Assembly (NCBI RefSeq): GCF_000321025.1
Contig: NZ_HE610717.1
Span: forward strand, 769,434 to 833,433
Source of the DNA: Peptoniphilus senegalensis JC140
Lineage (GTDB): Bacteria > Bacillota > Clostridia > Tissierellales > Peptoniphilaceae
DNA: 64,000 nt
Direction: 5' to 3'
The notes below the pieces were generated by a model. It was not told where the DNA came from. It was given only the letters and a program-made list of their open reading frames with translations, and searched no databases. Each line of letters starts with the position of its first letter. The first letter of the stretch is position 1. Shown in pieces: positions 19,762 through 29,684 of the stretch. A program made the position numbers and the translations under genes.

Positions 19762-20434
19762 TCTTATCATCTCCCACTACTTTTCCATCCACTATTGTTA
19801 TTACTCTTTCTGCTTCTAGAGCTATAGACTCATCATGGGTGATTACAATAATTGTCTGTTTTAAAGTCCTATTAAAATATTTTAAAATTTCAATTATTTC
19901 TCTTGAATTTTCTCTGTCTAAGTTTCCTGTTGGCTCATCAGCAAGTACAAGGGACGGAGAATAGATAAGACTCCTTGCTATGGCAACCCTTTGTTGCTGA
20001 CCACCTGATAGTTCACTTGGAAAAGAATCTAACTTATTTTCTATGCCAAGTTTTCTAACAATATCTAATAGGACTTCATCATTGATTTTTCTCTTATCAA
20101 GCTTTAGGGGCAGCTCAATGTTATGCCTAACTGTTAAGTTTGGGATTAAATTATAAAATTGATAAATTAATCCTACTTTTCTTCTCCTAAAGAAAGCTAA
20201 TTCTTTTGATGAATATTTTGAGATGTCATTGCCGTCTATAAATATTTTTCCAGAACTTGGATTGTCCACACCACCTAACAAGTGAAGAAGCGTTGACTTG
20301 CCTGATCCACTTGGTCCAACAATTGCAATAAATTCTCCTTTTTCTATTTTTAAATTAACATCATCAATTGCTCTTACAAGATTTTCTCCACTTCCATAAG
20401 TTTTTGATAAATTTTCAGTTCTAACAATTTCCAT
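19754..20434 (-). CDS. ABC transporter ATP-binding protein (MacB/LolD type)
   Basis: 226-residue ATPase of the MacB/LolD/FtsE class. Visible motifs are Walker A GPSGSGKST near residue 40, Q-loop region YQFYNL, signature LSGGQQQRVAIARS, Walker B LVLADEPTGNLD and the switch histidine in VITHD. It powers the permease encoded immediately downstream, whose start it overlaps. It lies 47 bases after the histidine kinase gene, in one probable operon with the regulators. Confidence 0.93.
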   Translation of the reverse strand: MEIVRTENLSKTYGSGENLVRAIDDVNLKIEKGEFIAIVGPSGSGKSTLLHLLGGVDNPSSGKIFIDGNDISKYSSKELAFFRRRKVGLIYQFYNLIPNLTVRHNIELPLKLDKRKINDEVLLDIVRKLGIENKLDSFPSELSGGQQQRVAIARSLIYSPSLVLADEPTGNLDRENSREIIEILKYFNRTLKQTIIVITHDESIALEAERVITIVDGKVVGDDKNE

Positions 20435-20481
20435 ATGTACCTCCCTCTATTTGTCTCAATAATAAAAGGTTAAAATGACTT

Positions 20482-21345
20482 TTAAGTGACATTGTAAAAT
20501 TTAATTTTAAAAATCGCACCATCTTTGCCATTTTTTACAGATATATCTCCATTGTTCGCCTCAACAATTGATTTTGCCATAGCTAGTCCAATGCCAAATC
20601 CCTTAGAGTCAGGACTCTTATAAAATCTTTCAAATATTTTTTTGAAGTTCTCTTCTTTAATACCTCCACCGTCATCTTCAATTATTATCTCTGTGTAAAT
20701 CGGATTTTTATTTGTAGAAATTTTAATTTTTGTAAGTCTATCAAGGCTTAAGGCATTCTTAATAATATTTATTAGGGCTTCAGAGGTCCAATAGTAATCG
20801 ACTTTTATCTCATAATCCTCGTAGTCACAAATAACTTTTACCTTTTTCTCATCAATAGATTTCCTTAAAATATCCAAAACATAGTCAAGTATCTCTGAAA
20901 TCAAAACTTTTCTCTTCTCCATCTTATCTATATTTGCATCAAGACTAGATAGCTTTAATAAAATATCAGCAAGAGAGTTAAGCCTTTCAAGTTGAAGCTC
21001 AAGTCTTTCAATTTCTTTTTTATTGTCCTCATCCTTATCGATCATCTCCAAATCAAAAAACATTGAAGTAATTGGAGTCTTTATTTGATGGGCAATATCT
21101 TCTAAGTTTTGAATTTGTTTTTTTGAATTTATCTCAAGGCTTTCTCTCGCCTCAACAAGTTCTATAAAAATTTTATAAATTTTATCTTCAAGGATTGAAA
21201 AGTCATCTTGCACCATGGGAATCGAATAATTTTTTTCTCCCAGCCTATCTATAAGTTCTTCCAATTCTTCAATTCTTTTCTTTTGTCTTTTCTTTAAAAA
21301 ATAATATAGAGCAAATAAACTCACAAAGTAAAATAAATAAATCAT
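20482..21345 (-). CDS. Sensor histidine kinase with a minimal membrane anchor
   Basis: 287 residues. A single hydrophobic helix (about 2-18) is followed directly by a charged linker, then the dimerisation/phosphoacceptor helix with His86 in EDIAHQIKTP. The ATP-binding domain follows: N box EALINIIKNAL, G1 DDGGGI, G2 GFGIGLAMAKSIV. There is no extracellular sensor domain, which suggests that it reads the state of the ABC transporter encoded downstream rather than a ligand itself, as in intramembrane-sensing kinases. That is inference. Its start overlaps the response regulator stop by one base. Confidence 0.9.
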   Translation of the reverse strand: MIYLFYFVSLFALYYFLKKRQKKRIEELEELIDRLGEKNYSIPMVQDDFSILEDKIYKIFIELVEARESLEINSKKQIQNLEDIAHQIKTPITSMFFDLEMIDKDEDNKKEIERLELQLERLNSLADILLKLSSLDANIDKMEKRKVLISEILDYVLDILRKSIDEKKVKVICDYEDYEIKVDYYWTSEALINIIKNALSLDRLTKIKISTNKNPIYTEIIIEDDGGGIKEENFKKIFERFYKSPDSKGFGIGLAMAKSIVEANNGDISVKNGKDGAIFKIKFYNVT

Positions 21346-21992
21346 CAGTCCATCCTATAACCTATTCCACGAATTGTCTTAATAATGTCTCTGTCACTTT
21401 TATCTCTTATTCTTTTAACAGTAGCAGTAAGTGTATTATCGTTGACAAACTTCTCTCGCCTATCCCAAAATCTCTCTAGTAAAAATTCTCTAGTAAAAAT
21501 TCTATTGGGATTATTTATAAATAATTTCATTACTTGAAATTCCTGTGAAGTCAAATCTAATCTTTTATTTTTATAATAAAAGTTTCCTTCCTTATTATTT
21601 AAAGTTAGGTCCTTAAAGCTAATAAAATCATCTTTAACGAGAGCAGTTCTAAGGGTTTTATCGATTCTCGCTCTTAGGATCGAAAGCTTAAAGGGTTTTG
21701 TAATATAATCATCAGCTCCATTATCTAAAGCTCTCACGATAAATTTCTCATCATTTTTCACTGTTGTGATTATGACACGGATATTATTGTTTCTCAAAAT
21801 TTTTAATAAGTTAATTCCATCAATATCAGGCAAATTTATATCAAGAATCGCCAAGTCAAAATAATTATTTATTTTATTTATTGCCTCTTTATAAGATTTA
21901 CAAATTTCCACATCAAAATTATTTGCAGACAAATATTTATAAATTTGATTTGATAAAATTTCATCGTCTTCTATTAAAATTATTTTTTTCAT
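21345..21992 (-). CDS. OmpR-family response regulator
   Basis: 215 residues: receiver domain with the acidic pocket IEDDE, phosphoacceptor Asp51 in LAILDINLPD, Thr in TTVK and Lys in TKPF, then a winged-helix DNA-binding domain (NRIFTREFLLERFW ... TVKRIRDK). It is the first gene of the operon and is coupled to the kinase. It probably controls the downstream ABC genes. The upstream region is very AT-rich and no convincing operator was picked out. Confidence 0.93.
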   Translation of the reverse strand: MKKIILIEDDEILSNQIYKYLSANNFDVEICKSYKEAINKINNYFDLAILDINLPDIDGINLLKILRNNNIRVIITTVKNDEKFIVRALDNGADDYITKPFKLSILRARIDKTLRTALVKDDFISFKDLTLNNKEGNFYYKNKRLDLTSQEFQVMKLFINNPNRIFTREFLLERFWDRREKFVNDNTLTATVKRIRDKSDRDIIKTIRGIGYRMD

Positions 21993-22090
21993 TTAATCAC
22001 CTAACACAATCTTATAAACAAATTTTATCATAATTTATAAATTTTAAAAAATTTCTAATTACTTTAATAGATTTTTAAATTTTAGTCAAC

Positions 22091-22125
22091 AAAAATGCCC
22101 TTATAAGTAATGTTTCATTATAAGG
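22091..22125 (-). terminator. Intrinsic terminator after the AraC-type gene
   Basis: Perfect 8-bp stem (ccttataa / ttataagg) followed by a short U-run, 23 bases after the stop codon. Confidence 0.65.
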
Positions 22126-22147
22126 ACAAAGAAAAAAAACTATTAAA

Positions 22148-23023
22148 TTATTTTTCATTTACTGCAATCCAAATCTCACACTCATAATTTGGATTTAAAA
22201 TATCATCTGAATAATAAACTTCAAACTCTACATTAGACGCATATTCATATTGTGTGCTCTGTGGAAAAAATTCTGTGACAATCCTTTTGTAAGTTTCTAT
22301 AAAAGCATCGGGCATCTTACCCTTACTTGTAAAAACTGCATAAGTATTTTTTGGTATAGTGACAATTTCAAAATTTTCATCAACTTTTCTACCATCATAT
22401 TCAACACCTATTCCATAAGAAAAATTATCCGATACTAGCTCAGATGTAAAACAAATGCCAAGTAAACCATTCATAGCAGAATTTTGTGGGATATATGAAA
22501 CTAACTTATTTAGACTTCCATCTTGTGAACACTCCTTCCACATTTCATTAATTTCTTCACTTCCACTTCCCGACATAGGCTTTTCAACTTTTTTTCTTTT
22601 ACAAACAATTTGAAAAGAATCTCTTTTTTCAATTCTGTAATTCATCTTGCTACCTCCTGTTAGAATTAACTTTACAGATAAGGGAGTAAAAATTTTTACA
22701 TTTCCACTTTTCTTGGCTTCCTTTGGAGAAATTCCATGAAATTTTGTAAATGCACGAGAAAAACTTTCTGGCGATTCATATCCATATTTTAAGGCAATAT
22801 CTATAATTTTTGCATTTCCCTTTGAAAGTTCTTCGCCTGCAAGAGAAAGTCTCCTCATTCGAATATAATCTCCAAGAGAAAAGCCACATAGAATACTAAA
22901 CACTCTTTGAAAATGGAAAGATGAAGAATACGCTCTTTTTGCAACTTTTTCAAAATCAATATTATCTCTTATATTTTCTTCAACATAATCAATGGCAGCT
23001 TGTATTCCTTGTATCCAATTCAT
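22148..23023 (-). CDS. AraC-family regulator with GyrI-like effector domain
   Basis: 291 residues. The N-terminal 105 residues form two AraC-type helix-turn-helix motifs (VAKRAYSSSFHFQRVF and DIALKYGYESPESFSRAF). The C-terminal part from about residue 125 (MNYRIEKRDSFQIVCKRK ...) has the layout of the SOUL/GyrI-like small-molecule binding domain found in Rob/BmrR-type regulators. It probably senses a hydrophobic or cationic compound and activates efflux or stress genes. Neither neighbour is an obvious target. It stands as a single gene with its own terminator. Confidence 0.88.
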   Translation of the reverse strand: MNWIQGIQAAIDYVEENIRDNIDFEKVAKRAYSSSFHFQRVFSILCGFSLGDYIRMRRLSLAGEELSKGNAKIIDIALKYGYESPESFSRAFTKFHGISPKEAKKSGNVKIFTPLSVKLILTGGSKMNYRIEKRDSFQIVCKRKKVEKPMSGSGSEEINEMWKECSQDGSLNKLVSYIPQNSAMNGLLGICFTSELVSDNFSYGIGVEYDGRKVDENFEIVTIPKNTYAVFTSKGKMPDAFIETYKRIVTEFFPQSTQYEYASNVEFEVYYSDDILNPNYECEIWIAVNEK

Positions 23024-23102
23024 TCTCTCACTCCCTTTCTGAAATAGAGTTTAACAAAAATAAAATTACATTTCTTGATTGTTCATGCTATGATATGCTA
23101 TG

Positions 23103-23134
23103 AAATAAAAAGCACCGACATCTGTCAGTGCTTT
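23103..23134 (-). terminator. Intrinsic terminator after the FMN-binding lipoprotein
   Basis: Stem of about 12 bp with one G-U pair and a tight loop, followed by an interrupted U-run on the minus strand, 19 bases after the stop codon. Confidence 0.85.
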
Positions 23135-23152
23135 GTTTCAAAATTATTTTAT

Positions 23153-23641
23153 TTATTTTGCTTGATTGATTGCATCCTTTGCTGCTTCTACGAATTGGTT
23201 GTATGATTGAGTTGCGCCAGTTACTGCTTCTACTTCTTCAACTGAACCCTTTTCTGTAAGTTCTTTTCCATATCCTTGTGAAGCTTCAAGTGTCATTTGT
23301 GCAGTCTTGTGTCCTTCTTCTCCAGCTTCTTTACCATATTCTTCGCCCTTTTCAGTACCATCTTTTTGAAGGTTTTTAACTACAGTGTCAGAAATTTTTC
23401 CGTCAGCAACTGTAATTGTTACTTCAATATGTCCGCCGTAATCGTCATCAGATGATTTTCCTGTGTAAGTTCCGTCTTTAAGAGCTACTGCTTCTTCATT
23501 TGTTTTAGCATTGTTAGTTGCTTCTACTTGTTTGTTGTTTTCCTTTGGAGCATTTTCTTCTGCCTTGTTTTTTGCTCCGCCACATCCAACAAGTGTTAGT
23601 GATAGAAGTGCAACTGATGCCATAGTAATTTTCTTATTCAT
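23153..23641 (-). CDS. FMN-binding-domain lipoprotein
   Basis: 162 residues. A lipoprotein signal with lipobox LVGC (Cys20) is followed by an Asn/Glu/Lys-rich linker to about residue 55 and one FMN_bind domain (LKDGTYTGKSSDDDYGG ... AVTGATQSYNQF). The TGAT stretch is where ApbE attaches FMN to a threonine in related proteins such as the extracellular electron-transfer lipoprotein PplA. Here the usual upstream Asp is Glu, so covalent flavinylation is probable but unproven. The gene is monocistronic with its own terminator. A role in surface electron transfer is inference. Confidence 0.85.
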   Translation of the reverse strand: MNKKITMASVALLSLTLVGCGGAKNKAEENAPKENNKQVEATNNAKTNEEAVALKDGTYTGKSSDDDYGGHIEVTITVADGKISDTVVKNLQKDGTEKGEEYGKEAGEEGHKTAQMTLEASQGYGKELTEKGSVEEVEAVTGATQSYNQFVEAAKDAINQAK

Positions 23642-23674
23642 AATTTTCCTCCTAATAATTATTCTTATATTAAA

Positions 23675-23703
23675 TATTTATCAAATAATAACTATATTTT
23701 CAA
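23675..23703 (-). promoter_or_regulatory. Probable promoter of the FMN-binding lipoprotein
   Basis: TTGAAA, a 17-base spacer, then TAAATA on the minus strand, about 30 bases before the AGGAGG ribosome site. The -10 box is weak. Confidence 0.45.
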
Positions 23704-23716
23704 ATATTCTTTAATC

Positions 23717-25425
<1,709 letters not shown>

Positions 25426-25442
25426 TTAAAATAATTTATAAC

Positions 25443-26945
25443 TTAAAATAGACTTTTACCAGTCATAAGCTCCGGCTTTTCAATTCCCATAATCTTTAAA
25501 ATTGTTGGCGATAAGTCGCAAAGTGCACCGCCACTTCTAAGTTTTGCATCTTTATTAAAAAGAAAAACTGGCACAGGGTTTGTAGTGTGACTTGTAACAG
25601 GATTCCCTTCCTCATCAATCATGCATTCACAATTTCCATGGTCAGCAGTAATTATTGCCACGCCATCTTTTTCTTTTAAGACTTTTAAAATTCTTGCTAA
25701 ATTACCATCAACTGTTTCCACAGCTTTTATGGCTGCCTTTAAGTCTCCAGTGTGACCAACCATATCTGTATTTGCAAAATTTAAAATGATTGTGCCATAC
25801 TTGTCTTCCTTTAATTTTTCAATTACGGCATCTGTCACTTCATTGGCAGACATCTCTGGCTTTAAGTCATAAGTTGCAACCTTTGGCGAAGGAATAAGAA
25901 CTCTGTCCTCTCCTTCAAAGGGATTTTCTCTTCCTCCATTAAAAAAGAATGTGACATGGGCATACTTTTCTGTCTCGGCAATTCTTAGTTGCTTAATTTT
26001 ATTTTTTTCTAAGATTTCTCCCAAAGTATCCCTTGGAATTTCGTCCTTAAAGGCAACAAATTTATTTTTTATATCTTTATCATAGTCTGTCATTGTAACA
26101 AGAGTCGTCTTAATTTTTTCTCTCTCAAATCCCTTAAAATCATCATCAACTAAGGCCCTTGTAATTTGTCTAACTCTATCAGGTCTAAAGTTGAAAATTA
26201 TAATTGAGTCTCCGTCTTCTATTTCAGAATTTTTTACAAACTTTGCTGGCAGTAAAAATTCATCAGTGATGTCTTTGTCATAGGAAGACTTTATATAAGT
26301 TAAAATATCTTCATCAACAAATTCAGCATGGCTTGTTAAATTGTCATAATATTTTTTAGTTCTTTCCCATCTGTTGTCTCTGTCCATAGCATAGTATCTT
26401 CCAGAAATTGTGGCAATTTTTCCATTGCCAATTTTTCTGATTTCATCTTGAAGTTCTTTTATGTCATCTATAGCAGCGTGAGGCGAAACATCACGGCCGT
26501 CTGTAATTGCATGGATGTAAGTTTTTTCTATTCCCTCATCTGCCATTAACTTGATAAGAGCCAAAAGGTGATCAAAGTGTGAATGCACTCCACCCTTTGA
26601 GACAAGCCCTATTAGATGAATTTTTGAATTGTTCTTTTTTGCATTGTCAATTGCTCTTTTAAATTCAGGATTTTTGAAAAATTCTCCAGATTTTATGGCT
26701 TCAGTAATCTTTGTAAGATTTTGATAGATAACTCTACCTGCACCAATATTTAAGTGTCCAACTTCAGAGTTCCCCATTTGTCCATGGGGAAGTCCTACAT
26801 ACTCTTCGCTAGCAAAAATTTCTGTGTGAGGACAACTTTTATATAATTCATCAATAGTTGGAGTCTTAGCAAGCTTAACTGCGTTACCTACTTGGCTGTC
26901 TCTTATGCCAAGTCCATCTAAAATTATTAACATTGTTGGTTTCAT
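25443..26945 (-). CDS. gpmI: Cofactor-independent phosphoglycerate mutase
   Basis: 500 residues of the alkaline-phosphatase-like, Mn-dependent mutase that interconverts 3- and 2-phosphoglycerate. Family landmarks are MLIILDGLGI, the phosphoserine loop HGQMGNSEVGHLNIGAGR, HAITDGRDV, GRYYAMDRD, and the C-terminal metal site NFANTDMVGHTGD with TADHGNCE. The start overlaps the tpiA stop by four bases. Confidence 0.97.
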   Translation of the reverse strand: MKPTMLIILDGLGIRDSQVGNAVKLAKTPTIDELYKSCPHTEIFASEEYVGLPHGQMGNSEVGHLNIGAGRVIYQNLTKITEAIKSGEFFKNPEFKRAIDNAKKNNSKIHLIGLVSKGGVHSHFDHLLALIKLMADEGIEKTYIHAITDGRDVSPHAAIDDIKELQDEIRKIGNGKIATISGRYYAMDRDNRWERTKKYYDNLTSHAEFVDEDILTYIKSSYDKDITDEFLLPAKFVKNSEIEDGDSIIIFNFRPDRVRQITRALVDDDFKGFEREKIKTTLVTMTDYDKDIKNKFVAFKDEIPRDTLGEILEKNKIKQLRIAETEKYAHVTFFFNGGRENPFEGEDRVLIPSPKVATYDLKPEMSANEVTDAVIEKLKEDKYGTIILNFANTDMVGHTGDLKAAIKAVETVDGNLARILKVLKEKDGVAIITADHGNCECMIDEEGNPVTSHTTNPVPVFLFNKDAKLRSGGALCDLSPTILKIMGIEKPELMTGKSLF

Positions 26946-27685
26946 AGGCTTTCACCAGCTTTAATAATCTCAACAAAACTATCTACATCAAGGCTTGCTC
27001 CACCAACTAAAACTCCGTCAATATTATCCTCAGATAAAATTTCTCTTGCATTAGATGGTTTTACCGATCCACCGTATAAAATTCTAATTTTTTCAGAAAC
27101 TTCTCCGTAATTTTTATTTATTATGCCCCTTATTTCTCTGCACATATTTTCAGCATCTTCTGATGAGCAAGTTTTTCCAGTGCCAATTGCCCAGATTGGC
27201 TCATAAGCAATGGTTATATTTTCAATGTTTTCTATTCCATCAAGGGATTTTAGAAGTTCATCTTTTACGAAATCAAATTCTTTATTTTGAGCTTTGACTT
27301 CAAGAGATTCGCCAAGGCAAAGAATCACATGAAAATCATCTACAAGAGCCCTTTTTACCTTTGCATTAACAATTTCATTAGATTCAAAAAACTTTTCTCG
27401 CCTTTCAGAGTGACCAATGATGACATTTTTAACGCCAATATCCTTTAACATAGAAGTTGAAACTTCGCCAGTATAAGCACCATCGTCAAACTGAGAAATA
27501 TTTTGTGCCGCTACTTCAATCTTTTCGCTTATATTATTTTTAAAACTTTCAAGAGAAATAAAACTTGGAGCAAGAAGGACATCTACATTTTTAAAATCAA
27601 ATTCATTGATTTTTTTTGCAAAATTTCTTGCTTCAGAAGAAGTCTTGTTCATCTTCCAATTTCCACAAATATATTTTCTTCTCAT
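26942..27685 (-). CDS. tpiA: Triosephosphate isomerase
   Basis: 247-residue TIM-barrel enzyme. Catalytic residues are visible: Lys11 in GNWKMN, His92 in IIGHSERR and Glu162 in AYEPIWAIGTG, followed by the phosphate-binding LYGGSVKPSN. Four-base overlaps with pgk upstream and gpmI downstream show tight translational coupling. Confidence 0.98.
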   Translation of the reverse strand: MRRKYICGNWKMNKTSSEARNFAKKINEFDFKNVDVLLAPSFISLESFKNNISEKIEVAAQNISQFDDGAYTGEVSTSMLKDIGVKNVIIGHSERREKFFESNEIVNAKVKRALVDDFHVILCLGESLEVKAQNKEFDFVKDELLKSLDGIENIENITIAYEPIWAIGTGKTCSSEDAENMCREIRGIINKNYGEVSEKIRILYGGSVKPSNAREILSEDNIDGVLVGGASLDVDSFVEIIKAGESL

Positions 27686-28866
27686 GCTTCTTCAACTGCC
27701 TCAATGCCAGGAAGTTTTTTACCCTCAAGCATTTCAAGACTTGCACCGCCACCAGTGGAAATGTGAGTAAGTTTATCTGCAACACCAGCCTTTTCAACTG
27801 CAGCAACAGAATCTCCACCGCCGACAATTACTGTAGCATCAAGATTTGCTAAAATTTTTGCAAGTTCAATAGTTCCATGAGAAAATTCTTCAATTTCAAA
27901 AACTCCGCAAGGTCCATTTAAGACAAGAGTATTTGCTTTTTCAAGAGATCCTTCAATATCTTTTAAACTAACACTACCAATGTCTAGGATCATGTCATCT
28001 TCACTTACATCTTCTACATCTTTTAAAGTTCCCTTTGCATCTTCAGAAAGTTCTGGAGCTACAATTACATCTTTTGGTAGAATTAATTCCACATGATTTT
28101 CAATTGCCTTAGCCATAATTTCTCTGGCAAGGTCTAATTTGTCATCTTCCACAAGAGATTTACCAACTTCAAGACCCTTGGACTTTAAGAAAGTATTTGC
28201 CATTGCACCTACAATTACAAGTGTGTCAACTTTTTCTAATAGATTTTCGATTACGCCAATTTTATCAGAAACTTTTGAACCACCAAGAATTGCAGCAAAA
28301 GGTTTTTCTGGATTTTTAAGGGCTTCTTCAAAATATTTAATTTCCTTTTCAACTAAAAGTCCTGCACAAGAAGGCAAAAATTCTGTCACACCAACATTTG
28401 AAGCGTGAGCTCTGTGTGCAGTTCCAAAGGCATCATTTACAAAAATATCTCCAAGTGAAGCAAGTTTTTTTGCAAAATCAAGGTCATTTTTTTCTTCGCC
28501 CTTAACAAATCTTAAATTTTCAAGAAGAGCAATTTCTCCTTTTTTAAGATTTTTAACTTCTTCTATAACTTTTTCGTCAACAACTTCCTTTGAAGGGATA
28601 AATTTTACATCCTTCTTTAAAAGTTCAGCAGCCCTATTAGCAACAGGAGCAAGAGAAAACTCTTCCTTGTATTCTCCCTTAGGTCTACCAAGATGACTCA
28701 TAAGAACTACCTTAGCCCCATTTTCAATTAAATATTCAATAGTTGGAATAGCCTTTACAATTCTATCGTCGCCAGTAACCTTGCCATCCTTTATAGGGAC
28801 ATTAAAGTCAACTCTAACAAGAGCAGTTTTATCATTAAAATCAAAATCTCTAATAGTTTTTTTCAC
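27682..28866 (-). CDS. pgk: Phosphoglycerate kinase
   Basis: 394 residues that make ATP from 1,3-bisphosphoglycerate. Motifs: RVDFNVP and SHLGRP near the N-terminus, the hinge, then NGPCGVFE and IVGGGDSVAAV for nucleotide binding. The start is GTG at 28864-28866 behind GAGGTG; the overlapping ATG two bases earlier reads straight into a stop. It is first in the pgk-tpiA-gpmI-eno-sixA operon. Gap is not adjacent. Confidence 0.98.
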   Translation of the reverse strand: MKKTIRDFDFNDKTALVRVDFNVPIKDGKVTGDDRIVKAIPTIEYLIENGAKVVLMSHLGRPKGEYKEEFSLAPVANRAAELLKKDVKFIPSKEVVDEKVIEEVKNLKKGEIALLENLRFVKGEEKNDLDFAKKLASLGDIFVNDAFGTAHRAHASNVGVTEFLPSCAGLLVEKEIKYFEEALKNPEKPFAAILGGSKVSDKIGVIENLLEKVDTLVIVGAMANTFLKSKGLEVGKSLVEDDKLDLAREIMAKAIENHVELILPKDVIVAPELSEDAKGTLKDVEDVSEDDMILDIGSVSLKDIEGSLEKANTLVLNGPCGVFEIEEFSHGTIELAKILANLDATVIVGGGDSVAAVEKAGVADKLTHISTGGGASLEMLEGKKLPGIEAVEEA

Positions 28867-28911
28867 ATTACACCTCTTATTTTCGATTTGTACTTAAAAT
28901 TTAACACTTAA

Positions 28912-28920
28912 ATTATACCA
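28912..28920 (-). promoter_or_regulatory. Extended -10 promoter of the glycolytic operon
   Basis: TGGTATAAT on the minus strand, about 45 bases before the GTG start of pgk. The -35 match (TTCAAC, 16-base spacing plus TGG) is poor, so the TG extension probably matters. Confidence 0.6.
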
Positions 28921-29029
28921 TAAAAAGAAAAGAGTTGAAGTTACTAGAAGGTCTTTATAAATATTTATTCTTGCTTAATTTAATAAAATTATCCATTAAT
29001 TTTTTATAAAGCTTTACTTTCTTTTTTTG

Positions 29030-29038
29030 TGGTATAAT
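29030..29038 (+). promoter_or_regulatory. Extended -10 promoter of the small-peptide operon
   Basis: TGGTATAAT on the plus strand, divergent from pgk and about 70 bases before the first small ORF. No good -35 box is visible at 17 bases. Confidence 0.55.
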
Positions 29039-29106
29039 GTGGTAAATCAATAAAATAATAAATCCTATAATTTTCTACAATATAAAGCTCATAAGAAGGT
29101 GTAAAA

Positions 29107-29172
29107 ATGTACTTTAACTTATATAGATATAAAAATGGAGACGAAAAATTTTTGTGGAAATATTTTTACTAA
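29107..29172 (+). CDS. 21-residue leader-like peptide
   Basis: ATG with an AAGGTG site five bases upstream encodes a 21-residue peptide rich in Tyr, Phe, Lys and Asn that begins MYFNLYRYKNGDEK and ends with an aromatic stretch. It is first in a row of three tiny ORFs between one promoter and one terminator. No family is known. It could be a structural peptide, a leader or a chance ORF; the good ribosome site and position favour translation. Confidence 0.4.
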   Translation: MYFNLYRYKNGDEKFLWKYFY

Positions 29173-29196
29173 GATTTTTAATGGAGGAGCATAATT

Positions 29197-29319
29197 ATGA
29201 AAATGCAAATAATAAAATTCCTTACTCTGATTCAACCTCATTATCTTTTTAACATAATTGAGATTATCCTTTTATTTTTAATATTAAATAAATTAAAAGA
29301 GCTATTTAAGGAGATGTGA
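29197..29319 (+). CDS. 40-residue hydrophobic peptide A
   Basis: A GGAGGAG site lies seven bases before the ATG. The 40-residue product has a short Lys-containing N-terminus, one long hydrophobic helix (about residues 17-30) and an amphipathic Lys/Glu-rich C-terminus (LNKLKELFKEM). It aligns along its length with the next ORF, including LT at residue 9-10, a proline near 14 and an ILN-LK ending, so the two are tandem paralogues. Possible roles are leaderless bacteriocin, membrane-active modulin, type I toxin-like peptide or small membrane regulator; nothing in the sequence decides between them. Confidence 0.6.
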   Translation: MKMQIIKFLTLIQPHYLFNIIEIILLFLILNKLKELFKEM

Positions 29320-29323
29320 TTTT

Positions 29324-29446
29324 ATGGAAAAATATGAAGCGACTATGACAATCTTAACAGGTCTTATTCCCTACACTCTTTTACATGTGATTAAAATTGT
29401 TTTACTTCTTAAAATATTAAATCTTCTAAAACAATTTAAAAAATAA
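29324..29446 (+). CDS. 40-residue hydrophobic peptide B (paralogue of A)
   Basis: Starts four bases after peptide A, with GGAGATG (inside the end of A) as its ribosome site. It has 40 residues, a central helix (LLHVIKIVLLLKILNLL) and a cationic KQFKK end. The net positive charge and amphipathic profile suit membrane insertion. The gene is followed 21 bases later by a perfect terminator. Two-component (two-peptide) action with A is plausible from the pairing, but this is inference. Confidence 0.6.
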   Translation: MEKYEATMTILTGLIPYTLLHVIKIVLLLKILNLLKQFKK

Positions 29447-29467
29447 AATATTTCTGATATAGCAATA

Positions 29468-29500
29468 GAGCTGAGATAAATCCATCTCAGCTCTTTTCTT
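29468..29500 (+). terminator. Intrinsic terminator of the small-peptide operon
   Basis: Perfect 10-bp stem (gagctgagat / atctcagctc), six-base loop, then TTTTCTTT. Confidence 0.88.
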
Positions 29501-29684
29501 TATATTAAAATGATATTGCAGTTTTGTATTTTTTCAGCTTCAATTACTAAAACCAAATTGATTTTTATTAAATCGTATAATTCTTAATCTTTTTTTAACC
29601 ATTTCTTAAATAATTTCAATTTTAAATTAGTTTAAATTAATTTTGAGTCGGGTATTTCTTAAAAAAATATTATGAGGTGATAAA

